NCBI RefSeq assembly: GCF_029632765.1
Contig: NZ_CP121247.1
Location: 310,001 to 374,000 of the forward strand
Direction: 5' to 3'
Length of the DNA stretch: 64,000 bases
Source of the DNA: Arcanobacterium wilhelmae
Lineage (GTDB): Bacteria; Actinomycetota; Actinomycetes; Actinomycetales; Actinomycetaceae
The notes under the pieces were generated by a model. It was given only the letters and a program-made list of their open reading frames with translations, was not told where the DNA came from and ran no database searches. Made by a program: the position numbers and the translations under genes. This document shows positions 8,268-17,112 of the stretch, in pieces (position 1 is the first letter of the stretch; each line of letters starts with the position of its first letter).

Positions 8268-8381
8268 GAAAATCAGTAGTTGGAGCTACTGAAAATAATC
8301 ACACCGACCGCTAAGAACGGAGGATCTAATTTATGTTAAAACATTTCAACGCCCGCGCGTCTGTGTTTTTCACTAAACGCG

Positions 8382-8783
8382 ATGGACGACTCACTTTCCG
8401 TGCGGGGGTGGCCCGTGTCTGATGCGAAAGCGGAATATTCATCTAGCGCAAAGCGGTACATCGACCATACGGAGGGAAATCCGATCGATATTGGGAGAGT
8501 CGCCAGGGCTCGCGACCGTGAACGTCGCTACAACAGTCAATGGCTTGCTCTAGCGGTTGATATTAATCAGGTTGTCGAAAAATACACACCTGGCGTGCGT
8601 GGGAAACCGAACGGATACAAGTGGGTGTATCGGGGTGAGCGGTATGAAATTCGTGCAGACATGATTGTCGGGTATTTGCGTGTTTATGACCTTCATGCGC
8701 ACTCATTCCTCAATCGAATGGGTGTCCCGTCGTCGGTTGAGCAGGATACGCATTTTAAGATCCTGAAGCGAGAGGAGATGTGA
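8382..8783 (+). CDS. Small basic protein, possible stand-alone polymorphic-toxin domain
   Basis: A 133-residue protein (122 if the GTG at 8415 is the start). The C-terminal 70 residues, with YKWVYRGERYEIRADMIVGY, LRVYDLHA and the end HFKILKREEM, look like the compact nuclease-type modules found at the tips of polymorphic and contact-dependent toxins, where a basic beta-rich core ends in a His-x-Phe motif. This is a resemblance by eye, not a family assignment. No signal peptide is present. Its stop overlaps the start of the next gene (ATGTGATG), typical of toxin-immunity pairs. Lower GC than the surroundings suggests transfer. Confidence 0.45.
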   Translation: MDDSLSVRGWPVSDAKAEYSSSAKRYIDHTEGNPIDIGRVARARDRERRYNSQWLALAVDINQVVEKYTPGVRGKPNGYKWVYRGERYEIRADMIVGYLRVYDLHAHSFLNRMGVPSSVEQDTHFKILKREEM

Positions 8784-9124
8784 TGTTCTTTGCGTTGATT
8801 TTGAAGCGTGGCTTGCCGGGGGTATATGGAGATATTCCTCGTCTGACAAGCGACGTTGCGGAAAAATTTTCGTTCGACTACGACGTCGCTGAGGAATTCG
8901 CGAACTGGTTCGCAAATGACGCCTATGAGCTTGTTGGGGGAGCAGTCGATTTCTTCGAGATCGACATGTACGACACCGATCAGTGCGCGCGATTGATTCC
9001 GTGGCTTGATGTTCAAATTCAGAGATCCGATATGCCTGATGATATTCGGAGGCTTTTCGTCAAGCTTCGCGAGTTTGCTGGGCGGGCGGTCGAGCTCGGC
9101 ACTGGGGTGGTGATCGAGCTCTAG
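8783..9124 (+). CDS. Small acidic protein, possible immunity partner of the upstream gene
   Basis: A 113-residue acidic protein (Asp/Glu clusters such as DVAEEFANWFANDAY and VDFFEIDMYDTD). It starts with the ATG at 8783 overlapping the upstream stop; AGAGGAG lies a few bases before. The acidic character complements the basic upstream product, as expected for an immunity protein that blocks a nuclease, but no immunity family is recognised. A two-gene unit of unknown function is the cautious reading. Confidence 0.5.
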   Translation: MFFALILKRGLPGVYGDIPRLTSDVAEKFSFDYDVAEEFANWFANDAYELVGGAVDFFEIDMYDTDQCARLIPWLDVQIQRSDMPDDIRRLFVKLREFAGRAVELGTGVVIEL

Positions 9125-9546
9125 TGAGAGCGATGTGTTTGGGTGCGTCCTTAGAGGTGCGTTCTCCTTCGTGCTCTGCCCGCGTGAGGCTTCTCTCGGA
9201 ATGGCATGAATTTTCTTCCACGCCTTGTAAATATTCCTTGCGCGCCACTAACATCGCTGGCATGACGATTTTTGCTCACACCTGCTGCTGTGCGTGTTCC
9301 TGACACGTACAGTCTTGTTGCGCGTAAAAACGTTGACGCATGAAAAACAACGAGGCTGGTTCGGCCTCGTTTTTTGTTGCCCGAAAACAGTGAGCGAGCG
9401 CCGACGCCGAACCCCCGACTCCCAGCCGAACCTCCGGCGAACCAGGCCCCGGCAACCAGCCGAGCCACCGGCTCCCAGCCGCAGCATCGGCGTCGTCGGA
9501 AAACCGGAGCCCGCTAAGCCAGCCTCACCGAGAAGAAAGAACACTG
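9125..9546. other. Upstream region of the peptide ABC operon with two hairpins
   Basis: No convincing gene is visible. An imperfect hairpin GTGCGTGT/ACACGTAC lies near 9289-9310. A terminator-like hairpin with T run lies at 9343-9379. From 9380 to the start codon the plus strand is C- and A-rich with little structure. The terminator could end the small gene pair, or attenuate the following operon. Confidence 0.5.
9343..9379 (+). terminator. Intrinsic terminator with T tract
   Basis: AACGAGGC (9349-9356) pairs with GCCTCGTT followed by TTTT and a U-rich tail. It lies about 220 bases after the acidic gene and about 170 before the first binding-protein gene. Confidence 0.65.
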
Positions 9547-11163
9547 ATGAAACTGAAACTCGTATCGCTCGCACTCGCTACCCTCACCGTGCTGGCTGCA
9601 TGCGCAACGACCGCAACGCCTAGCGGTGCGGGTTCAGCTGCGGGCGCGAACGCGATCCAGATCGGAACCACGGACAAGGTCTCGGCGCTGGACCCGGCCG
9701 GCTCGTGGGATAACGGCTCGGCGAACGTGGAAAACCAGGTCTACCCCTACCTCGTGGGTATCTTGCCGGGTGCGAAAACGAACGAGCCGCAGCCTCTGCT
9801 TGGCGATTCGGCAAAATTCACCTCGCCCACCGAGTACACGGTCACCCTCAAGGATGGCCTGACGTTCGCGAATGGCCACAAGCTCACCGCTTCGGACGTG
9901 AAGTTCTCCTTCGATCGGCAGCTCAAAATTGCAGACCCTCACGGGCCGTCGTCGATGCTGGCCTCACTGAAGGAAGTGAAAACGCCCAACGAGAACACGG
10001 TGGTGTTCGTGCTCAAGGAGCCGGACCAAACCTTCCCGCAGGTCCTGACCACGGTGGCGTCGCTGATTGTGGACGAAGAAGTATTCCCGGCGGATAAGAT
10101 CCTGCCCGATACCGAGATCGTGAAGGCCAAGCCGTTCGGCGGCCAGTACACGATCGCTGATTACCAGCCCGGTTCGCTCATCAACTTCGCGCCGAACGCC
10201 GCCTACACAGGCAACCTGGAGCCGGTGAAGAACGACGGCGTGGTGATGCGCGTGTATGCGGACGCCTCGAATCTGCGCCTGGATCTGGAAAACGGCACGC
10301 TCGACGTCGGCTACCGCCAGCTCGCGGCTACCGACATCGAGGCGCTGTCGAAGAACGAGAACCTCAAGCTCGAGAAGGGCGCGGGCGGCGAGATGCGCTA
10401 CATTACCTTCAACATGGATACGATGCCGTTCGGCGCGAAAACTGCGCAGGCTGACCCTGCAAAGGCAAAGGCTGTGCGCGCGGCGATTGCGGATCTTGTG
10501 GATCGCGAGGCGCTCTCGCGCGACGTTTACAAGGGCACCTACACTCCGCTCCTTTCCTACCTTCCGAAGGGTTTCGACGGCTCGAAGGACACGCTCGCGA
10601 AGGCGTACGGCAACGGTTCGGGCGCGCCCGACGCGGCCCGCGCGGCAAAGCGCCTCGCCGACGCCGGCGTCGCCACTCCCGTCACGATCGCCTTGCAGTA
10701 CAACCCGGATCACTACGGCAAGAACTCGGGTGATGAGTATGCGGCGATTAAGACCCAGCTGGAGAAGTCCGGCCTGTTCACAGTGAACCTGGCGTCCACG
10801 GAGTGGGTGCAGTACTCCAAGGAGCGCATCGCGGACGCCTACCCGGTCTACCAGCTCGGCTGGTTCCCGGACTACGTGGATCCGGACAACTATCTCGCGC
10901 CGTTCTTCGGTACGGACACGTTCGTGCAGAACCACTACGCGAATAAGGCCGTGCAGGAGAAGGTTGCGGCCCAGCGCACCGAGGCTGATCGGGCCAAGCG
11001 CGCGGCGATTATCGACGAGATCCAGGCGCAGGTGACGGCCGATCTGCCCACGCTCCCGTTGCTCCAAGGCCAGCAGGTCGTGGTGATGAAGAAGGACGTG
11101 TCCGGTTTCGAACTGGGTGCCTCCTACAAGCTGTACTACGCGCCGGTTGCGAAGGGTAAGTAA
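9547..11163 (+). CDS. Peptide ABC transporter substrate-binding lipoprotein, first copy
   Basis: A 538-residue SBP of the dipeptide/oligopeptide family (DppA/OppA, cluster C). The N-terminus is a lipoprotein signal ending in LAACATT, so Cys is the lipidated residue and the mature protein sits on the outside of the membrane. The Ser/Gly/Ala-rich linker is followed by the periplasmic-binding fold with FANGHKLTASDVKFSFDR, a motif of the family. It is clearly paralogous to the next gene, sharing long identical stretches such as YNPDHYGKNSGDEYAA. A 286-bp gap and a possible separate promoter lie between the two copies. Confidence 0.9.
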   Translation: MKLKLVSLALATLTVLAACATTATPSGAGSAAGANAIQIGTTDKVSALDPAGSWDNGSANVENQVYPYLVGILPGAKTNEPQPLLGDSAKFTSPTEYTVTLKDGLTFANGHKLTASDVKFSFDRQLKIADPHGPSSMLASLKEVKTPNENTVVFVLKEPDQTFPQVLTTVASLIVDEEVFPADKILPDTEIVKAKPFGGQYTIADYQPGSLINFAPNAAYTGNLEPVKNDGVVMRVYADASNLRLDLENGTLDVGYRQLAATDIEALSKNENLKLEKGAGGEMRYITFNMDTMPFGAKTAQADPAKAKAVRAAIADLVDREALSRDVYKGTYTPLLSYLPKGFDGSKDTLAKAYGNGSGAPDAARAAKRLADAGVATPVTIALQYNPDHYGKNSGDEYAAIKTQLEKSGLFTVNLASTEWVQYSKERIADAYPVYQLGWFPDYVDPDNYLAPFFGTDTFVQNHYANKAVQEKVAAQRTEADRAKRAAIIDEIQAQVTADLPTLPLLQGQQVVVMKKDVSGFELGASYKLYYAPVAKGK

Positions 11164-11449
11164 GGCGTTCCCGACGCCGGTGCGGGGCTTGCGTGATCGC
11201 ACCGGCGTCGCGTCCATGACAGCTGATGGGCCGAAAGTGGCGCGTTTACACCGAAAACTGGTGATGGGAATGAAACCGGTTCGCAGGTGGAAGTCGCGCC
11301 CAATATGTCAGTCTGGACCACAGTCCGCAAAATGACCAGAGCCGTCTCGAATCGTGGATGCATAAATTCCCAATTTGATGAATAGTCCTAGTATCCCTCT
11401 CATCGCTTCAAAACCGGAGCGGGTCCGCAACACTTCCAAAAGGACAAAC

Positions 11450-13069
11450 ATGGCAAAGAAACTCCAGCTTGCAGCGCTCGCCGTCGCCAGCGCAACCGTC
11501 CTCGCCGCGTGCGCAACCACCTCGGCCCCGCAAGGAGGCGGCGCTTCGGCGTCGGGAAACACGATCACCGTGGGCACAACCGACAAGATCACGTCGCTTG
11601 ACCCGGCCGGCATGTACGACAACGGTTCGTTCCAGGCGCTCGTGCAGGTCTACCCGTTCCTCGTGGACGTGAAGCCTGGCGCCACGGAGCCCACTCCGGT
11701 GCCGAATATTGTGACGTCGGCGGAGTTTACCTCGCCCAACGAGTACACGGTGAAGCTCAAGGACGGCCTGACGTTCGCCAACGGCCACAAGCTCACCTCC
11801 TCGGACGTGAAGTTCTCCTTCGATCGCGACGTGAAGATCGCGGACGAGAACGGCCCGTCCTCGCTACTCGCGAACCTCGAGTCGGTGTCCGCTCCGGACG
11901 ATTCGACGGTAGTTTTTAAGCTCAAGCAGCCCAACGATCAGACCTTCCCACAGATCCTCGGCTCGCCTGCGGGGCTGATCGTGGACGAAGAAGTGTTCCC
12001 GGCAGACAAGATCCTCCCCGACGCGGACATCGTCAAGGCGAAGCCGTTCGCCGGACAGTACGAGATCGCCTCATATAACCCGGGCGAACTCATGTCGCTC
12101 ACCCCGTTCGCTGGCTATAAGGGCGAGATCGGCAAGGTAGAGAACGGCTCGGTGACGGTCAAGTACTACGCCGACGCCAACAACCTGCGCCTCGACACCG
12201 AAAACGGCGCCGTGGACGTGGCCTGGCGCCAGCTCACTGCCACCGACGTGCAGTCGATGGCGAAGAACGACAAGCTCAAGGTGGTCAACGGCCCGGGCGG
12301 CGAGATCCGCTACATGGTGTTCAACTTCGACACGATGCCGTTCGGTGCGAAGGCCGACGGTGCGGACCCGAAGAAGGCGCAGGCCGTGCGCGCCGCCGTC
12401 GCGCATCTCGTGGACCGCGCCGCGATCGCCAAGGACGTCTACAAGGACACCTACACCCCGCTGTACTCCTACGTTCCGGACGGGCTCGCAACCGCAACCC
12501 CAACTCTCAAGGACGCCTACGGCGACGGCTCGGGCAAGCCAGACGCCGAGAAGGCGAAGAAGGTGCTCGCCGACGCCGGTGTGCAGGTTCCCGTTGCGCT
12601 CAACTTGCAGTACAACCCGGATCACTACGGCAAGAACTCGGGCGACGAGTACGCGGCCGTGAAGAGCCAGCTGGAGGCCTCGGGCCTGTTTACAGTGAAC
12701 CTGCAGTCCACCGAGTGGGTGCAGTACTCGAAGGACCGCACGAACGACGTCTACCCGGTCTACCAGCTCGGCTGGTTCCCGGACATCTCGGATCCGGACA
12801 ACTACCTCGCCCCGTTCTTCGGCAAGGACAACTTCGTGGCTAACCACTACGAGAACCCCACCGTGCAGGATCTCGTGGCGAAGGAAGTGGCCACGCCGGA
12901 TAAGGCGGCCCGCGAGAAGATGCTCGTGGACATCCAAAAGCAGGTGACCGCGGATCTGCCTACCCTCCCGCTGCTCCAGGGCAGCCAGATTGCTGTGACC
13001 GGCAAGGACGTTTCCGGAGTGGTTCTGGACGGAAGCTTCAAGCTTCGATACGCCTCGATTAAGAAGTAG
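11450..13069 (+). CDS. Peptide ABC transporter substrate-binding lipoprotein, second copy
   Basis: A 539-residue paralogue of the preceding gene. The start at 11450 (AAGGA upstream) places the signal and lipobox LAACATT correctly; an upstream in-frame ATG would add 25 non-signal residues. The same FANGHKLTSSDVKFSFDR motif and the same C-terminal ending (TLPLLQGSQIAVTGKDVSG) are present. Differences are spread over the ligand-binding lobes, so the copies may differ in peptide preference while sharing one permease. Only 8 bases separate it from the permease gene. Confidence 0.9.
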   Translation: MAKKLQLAALAVASATVLAACATTSAPQGGGASASGNTITVGTTDKITSLDPAGMYDNGSFQALVQVYPFLVDVKPGATEPTPVPNIVTSAEFTSPNEYTVKLKDGLTFANGHKLTSSDVKFSFDRDVKIADENGPSSLLANLESVSAPDDSTVVFKLKQPNDQTFPQILGSPAGLIVDEEVFPADKILPDADIVKAKPFAGQYEIASYNPGELMSLTPFAGYKGEIGKVENGSVTVKYYADANNLRLDTENGAVDVAWRQLTATDVQSMAKNDKLKVVNGPGGEIRYMVFNFDTMPFGAKADGADPKKAQAVRAAVAHLVDRAAIAKDVYKDTYTPLYSYVPDGLATATPTLKDAYGDGSGKPDAEKAKKVLADAGVQVPVALNLQYNPDHYGKNSGDEYAAVKSQLEASGLFTVNLQSTEWVQYSKDRTNDVYPVYQLGWFPDISDPDNYLAPFFGKDNFVANHYENPTVQDLVAKEVATPDKAAREKMLVDIQKQVTADLPTLPLLQGSQIAVTGKDVSGVVLDGSFKLRYASIKK

Positions 13070-13077
13070 GTAATTTC

Positions 13078-14193
13078 GTGTCAGATATGACGACGAGCGC
13101 GGGCGCCGACACTGCAACAGTGTCGGCGCCCGGCGCGCTTGAAAGCAAGAAAAAGAAGGACAAACGCTCGGGCGGATCATTCGGGCGGTATGCGCTCACG
13201 CGCTTCCTGCTGATTTTCCCCACGATCTTCATCCTGGTGACCGTGGTGTTCTTCCTGATGCGCTCCACGGGCGATCCGATCACGGCTGCGCTCGGCGGGC
13301 GTCTCCCTGCTGATCAGCTGGCGCAGCGCGTGCATAGCGCCGGCTACGACCGCCCGCTCGTGGTGCAGTACCTGGATTACTTGGGTGGCGTATTCACCGG
13401 CGACTTCGGGACCACCTTTACCGACAACCGGCCGGTGACCGAGGTGCTGGGAACGTACGGTTTGGCGACGGCGGAGCTCGTGTTCTACTCGCTGATCGTT
13501 GCACTGTTGCTCGGCGTGCCGCTGGGCATGGCTGCAGCCCGTTTCCGCGACCGCTGGCCGGATGCGGTGTTGCGTATTTTTGCGATCCTGTCTTACGCCA
13601 CCCCGGTGTTCTTCGTGGGCCTCATGCTCAAGCTGGTGTTCTCGGTGCAAGCCGGGTTGCTGCCGGCGTCGGGCCGCGCCTCGAATGCGGGGGAGCTGAC
13701 GATGGCCTCGATCCAGAACCCCACCGGCTTGTACCTGTTGGACGCGATTCGCCTGGGTAACGCGGGGCTGATCGTGGACGTGCTCACCCACGCAATCCTT
13801 CCTGCGATCGCACTCGGCCTGCTCACCGGTGGCGTGTTCTTGCGGCTCGTTCGCACGAACCTGATCGGCACGCTCGAGGCTCCCTACATCGAGTCGGCGC
13901 GCTCGCGCGGCGTGAGCGAAACCCGCCTCGCCACCTCGCACGCGTTGCGCCCCGCGCTGATCCCCGTGATCACCGTGATGGGCATGCAGATCGCGATGTC
14001 GCTCGGCGGCGCCGTGCTCACCGAAACCACGTTCGAGTGGAAGGGCCTGGGCTTCAAGCTCGCCGAATACATGACCGCCCGTGATTATGTGGCCGTCCAA
14101 GGCATCGTGATGCTCATGGCCGTGATCGTGGCGCTCGTGAACTTCATCGTGGATATCATCGCAGCCCTGATCGACCCGAGAGTGAGGTACTGA
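13078..14193 (+). CDS. Peptide ABC transporter permease, DppB type
   Basis: A 371-residue inner-membrane protein with a GTG start. An unusually charged, Lys-rich N-terminal extension (residues 1-35) precedes the first helix at FLLIFPTIFILVTVVFFLM. The binding-protein-dependent transport signature near the C-terminal third reads YIESARSRGVSETRLATSHALRP in its usual place, which contacts the ATPase. It pairs with the following permease gene one base downstream. Confidence 0.92.
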   Translation: MSDMTTSAGADTATVSAPGALESKKKKDKRSGGSFGRYALTRFLLIFPTIFILVTVVFFLMRSTGDPITAALGGRLPADQLAQRVHSAGYDRPLVVQYLDYLGGVFTGDFGTTFTDNRPVTEVLGTYGLATAELVFYSLIVALLLGVPLGMAAARFRDRWPDAVLRIFAILSYATPVFFVGLMLKLVFSVQAGLLPASGRASNAGELTMASIQNPTGLYLLDAIRLGNAGLIVDVLTHAILPAIALGLLTGGVFLRLVRTNLIGTLEAPYIESARSRGVSETRLATSHALRPALIPVITVMGMQIAMSLGGAVLTETTFEWKGLGFKLAEYMTARDYVAVQGIVMLMAVIVALVNFIVDIIAALIDPRVRY

Positions 14194-14194
14194 C

Positions 14195-15301
14195 ATGAGC
14201 GCAACTGAAACTCGCACCGTAACTCGCGGCTCCGGCGTCGGCAGGCGCAACTGGGCCGACCGGCTACCGCTCGTGAAGGATGTGCGCCGCTCGTACGGGA
14301 TCCAGCGCGGAATGCTGGTCACGGGCCTAGTGCTGACTGGGCTGCTGCTACTCGTGGCGCTGCTCGCGCCCGTGCTCGCGCCATACTCGTGGGCACAGCA
14401 AGGCGACGACGCCGGGGCGTTCGGCCCGCAACAGGCGCCGTCGGCGCGCAACTGGCTCGGCACCACGGTTTCCGGGTTCGACGTACTCTCCCGCGTGATC
14501 TGGGGATCGCAGACGGCGGTGGCCGTGATCATTTTGGCAGTGCTGTTCTCCTCCGTGATCGGCGTGCTCCTTGGCCTGGTCTCTGGATATGTGGGCGGCT
14601 GGCTTGACCGCATCCTCGTGGTGATCGCCGACGCCGTGTACGCATTCCCGTCGCTGCTGCTCGCGATCGTTCTCTCGATCGTGATTTCGGGCGGGCAGTC
14701 GAGCGCGTTCGGCGGAATCGTGGCCGCAGCCGGCTCAATCACCGTGGTGTTCATCCCGCAATACTTCCGCGTGATCCGCGCCGAAGCAGTGCGACTGAAG
14801 GCCGAACCGTTCGTGGAAAGCGCGAAAGTTTTGGGTGTGTCGACCACGCGGATCATGTTCCGGCACGTTCTGCGCAACTCCACGCGCACCCTGCCGCTGA
14901 TCATTACGCTCAACTGCTCGGAGGCGATCTTGACGTTGGCGGGCCTGGGATTCGTGGGTTTCGGCATCGAGCAAACCGCGGCTGCCGAATGGGGCTACGA
15001 CCTGAACCGCGCCCTGTCCGACGTCACCTCCGGCATCTGGTGGACGAGCGTTTTCCCAGGTGTTGCGATCGTTTTGGCGGTTTTGGGGATCACGCTGGTT
15101 GGCGAATCCCTCAACGACCTCGCCGACCCGCGCCTCCGCACCCGCAAGGGCGTACGCCGCGGCAGCACGAACGTTGCGGCTGCATCGGCGGGTTCAGCTG
15201 GCTCACTCGCCGACGCCGACGGCGCAACTCGCGCTTCGGCGTCGGGTGACGCAACCGGCCAGCCGGCGTCGGGACTCGAGAAGGAAGGGGGTGCGCGATG
15301 A
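14195..15301 (+). CDS. Peptide ABC transporter permease, DppC type
   Basis: A 368-residue protein. Helix 1 follows an N-terminal cytoplasmic stretch (GLVLTGLLLLVALLAPVLAPYSW). The permease signature VESAKVLGVSTTRIMFRHVL lies in the last third. The C-terminus is extended by about 45 low-complexity Ser/Ala/Gly residues after the usual DPRLRTRKG ending; these contain several GCGTCGG-type repeats of the window-wide motif. It overlaps the ATPase gene by four bases (ATGA). Confidence 0.92.
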   Translation: MSATETRTVTRGSGVGRRNWADRLPLVKDVRRSYGIQRGMLVTGLVLTGLLLLVALLAPVLAPYSWAQQGDDAGAFGPQQAPSARNWLGTTVSGFDVLSRVIWGSQTAVAVIILAVLFSSVIGVLLGLVSGYVGGWLDRILVVIADAVYAFPSLLLAIVLSIVISGGQSSAFGGIVAAAGSITVVFIPQYFRVIRAEAVRLKAEPFVESAKVLGVSTTRIMFRHVLRNSTRTLPLIITLNCSEAILTLAGLGFVGFGIEQTAAAEWGYDLNRALSDVTSGIWWTSVFPGVAIVLAVLGITLVGESLNDLADPRLRTRKGVRRGSTNVAAASAGSAGSLADADGATRASASGDATGQPASGLEKEGGAR

Positions 15302-17037
15302 GCAACCCATGGGAAAAGCCGGAAGCCTACACAGGCGAGCTGTACACGCGCGAAGCGTTCGAGGCCGAGCTCCAGGGCGACAACCGGCTGACGATCAAAG
15401 ATCTGGCAGTCACGTTCGCAACCGACGGCGGCGACGTTGAGGCCGTGCGCGGGGTGTCGCTGTTCCTCGAACCGGGGGAGATCCTCGCACTCGTGGGCGA
15501 ATCGGGATCGGGAAAGTCCGTGACCTCGCGCGCGATCCTCTCGCTCCTGCCCGAAAGCGCCCGCGCCACCGGCGCGATCCTCATCGAGGGCGAAAACGTG
15601 ATCGGGCTACGCGGAGCCGAGCTGCGAAAACTTCGCGGCGAGAAAGCCGCGATGGTGTTCCAGGAGCCGAGCGCGTCGCTCAACCCCGTGTTCCCGATCT
15701 GGTGGCAGATCGGGGAAGGCCTGCGCGCGCACAACCCGAAAATCACGAAGAAAGAGATCAAGGCGCGCGCCGTCGAAGCCCTGAAAACCGTGGGCATTCC
15801 CGACGCCGAAGCGCGAATCGCGTACTATCCTCACGAATTCTCCGGCGGGCAAAAACAGCGCATCATGATCGCGATGGCGCTCGCGATGGGGGCGAAGCTG
15901 ATCATCGCCGACGAGCCGACCACCGCGCTCGACGTGACCGTGCAGGCCGAGATCCTCGACCTGTTGCGCTCGATCCGCGACCGCTACAACACGTCAATCC
16001 TGCTCATCACACACAACATGGGTGTGGTGGCGGATCTGGCCGATTCGGTGGCTGTGATGTACCAGGGCGAGATCGTGGAGCGCGCGCCAGCGAAGGAGCT
16101 GTTCTACCGGCCCCAGCGTGAGTACACGAAGAAACTGTTGGCTAGCGTGCCGCACCTCGGGCGCGAGTCCGCTTCGGCGGGGTTGAGCTCGGCGGCTATT
16201 GCCGAGATCGATTCGCGTGAAGTAGTTGTTGCGGCTTCGGGCATGGAGGTGACGTACCCCGGGCGCTTGGGCGCGCCGGCGTTCCGTGCCGTGCGCGGTG
16301 TGGATTTCGAGATCCACGCGGGCGAAGTGTTCGGGCTCGTGGGCGAATCTGGCTCGGGCAAGACCACAATCGGGCGGTCCATGGCCGGGCTCGAGAAGGT
16401 CACCGGCGGTTCGCTGCGCGTACTCGGCCACGAGATGAATGGCTACCGCGAGCGGGATTTTAAGCCAGTGCGCAAGGATATTGGGTTCGTGTTCCAAGAT
16501 CCGTCCACGTCGTTCAACCCGCAGCTCACGATCGGTGAGGCCATTGGCGAGCCGATGGCCGTGCATCGGCGGGAAATGAGTGCGGCTGAGCGGCGGGCAC
16601 GCGTGGCGGAGCTGTTGGAAGCCGTGCGGCTACCGGCGTCGTTCGCGGATCGGTTCCCGCACGAGCTCTCCGGCGGGCAAAGGCAGCGCGTCTCGTTCGC
16701 GCGGGCGCTCGCGCTCGAGCCGAAGCTCGTGATCGCAGACGAGCCGACGTCGGCGCTGGACGTGTCCGTGCAGGCCACCGTGCTCGAGCTGTTCAAGGAG
16801 CTGCAGCGCGAATACGGGTTCGCGTGCCTGTTCATCACGCACGATCTTGCCGTGGTGGATATTGTGGCGCACCGGATTGGTGTGCTGTCCAAGGGGGAGA
16901 TGGTTGAAAGTGGTGTGGGCGCTCAGATCCTGAGTAATCCGCAGCACCCATACACTCAGCGCCTGATTGCCTCGCTGCCGGTGCCCGACCCGCAGGAGCA
17001 GGCCCGCCGCCGTCAAGCCCTCGCGCAGAGCCGCTGA
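15298..17037 (+). CDS. Fused double ABC ATPase of the peptide transporter (DppD-DppF in one chain)
   Basis: A 579-residue protein with two complete nucleotide-binding domains. The first has GESGSGKSV (Walker A) and FSGGQKQRIM (signature); the second has GESGSGKTT and LSGGQRQRVSFAR. Each ends in the peptide-transporter C-terminal extension (for example NPQHPYTQRLIASLPVPDP). Usually these are two separate proteins; here one polypeptide serves both. It is the last gene of the operon and is followed by a 46-bp near-perfect palindrome. Confidence 0.93.
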   Translation: MSNPWEKPEAYTGELYTREAFEAELQGDNRLTIKDLAVTFATDGGDVEAVRGVSLFLEPGEILALVGESGSGKSVTSRAILSLLPESARATGAILIEGENVIGLRGAELRKLRGEKAAMVFQEPSASLNPVFPIWWQIGEGLRAHNPKITKKEIKARAVEALKTVGIPDAEARIAYYPHEFSGGQKQRIMIAMALAMGAKLIIADEPTTALDVTVQAEILDLLRSIRDRYNTSILLITHNMGVVADLADSVAVMYQGEIVERAPAKELFYRPQREYTKKLLASVPHLGRESASAGLSSAAIAEIDSREVVVAASGMEVTYPGRLGAPAFRAVRGVDFEIHAGEVFGLVGESGSGKTTIGRSMAGLEKVTGGSLRVLGHEMNGYRERDFKPVRKDIGFVFQDPSTSFNPQLTIGEAIGEPMAVHRREMSAAERRARVAELLEAVRLPASFADRFPHELSGGQRQRVSFARALALEPKLVIADEPTSALDVSVQATVLELFKELQREYGFACLFITHDLAVVDIVAHRIGVLSKGEMVESGVGAQILSNPQHPYTQRLIASLPVPDPQEQARRRQALAQSR

Positions 17038-17047
17038 ACGCGCGACG

Positions 17048-17093
17048 AACAATGGCGGTTGCCGCGAAAGGTTTCGCGGCAACCGCCATTGTT
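17048..17093. terminator. Bidirectional terminator palindrome, 22-bp arms, 2-base centre
   Basis: AACAATGGCGGTTGCCGCGA and onwards (17048-17069) is the exact reverse complement of 17072-17093. It lies between the convergent peptide ABC operon and pmt, so it can serve both. Confidence 0.8.
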
Positions 17094-17112
17094 TGATGAA
17101 TAAAAGTGGCGC

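Noticed and set aside
9294..9623. 109-codon frame before the first binding-protein gene
   Set aside because: It runs through the terminator hairpin and into the lipoprotein signal in another frame; low-complexity Arg/Pro sequence.
13177..14967. Minus-strand open frame of 596 codons opposite the peptide permeases
   Set aside because: No family motif; it covers two well-supported genes on the other strand.
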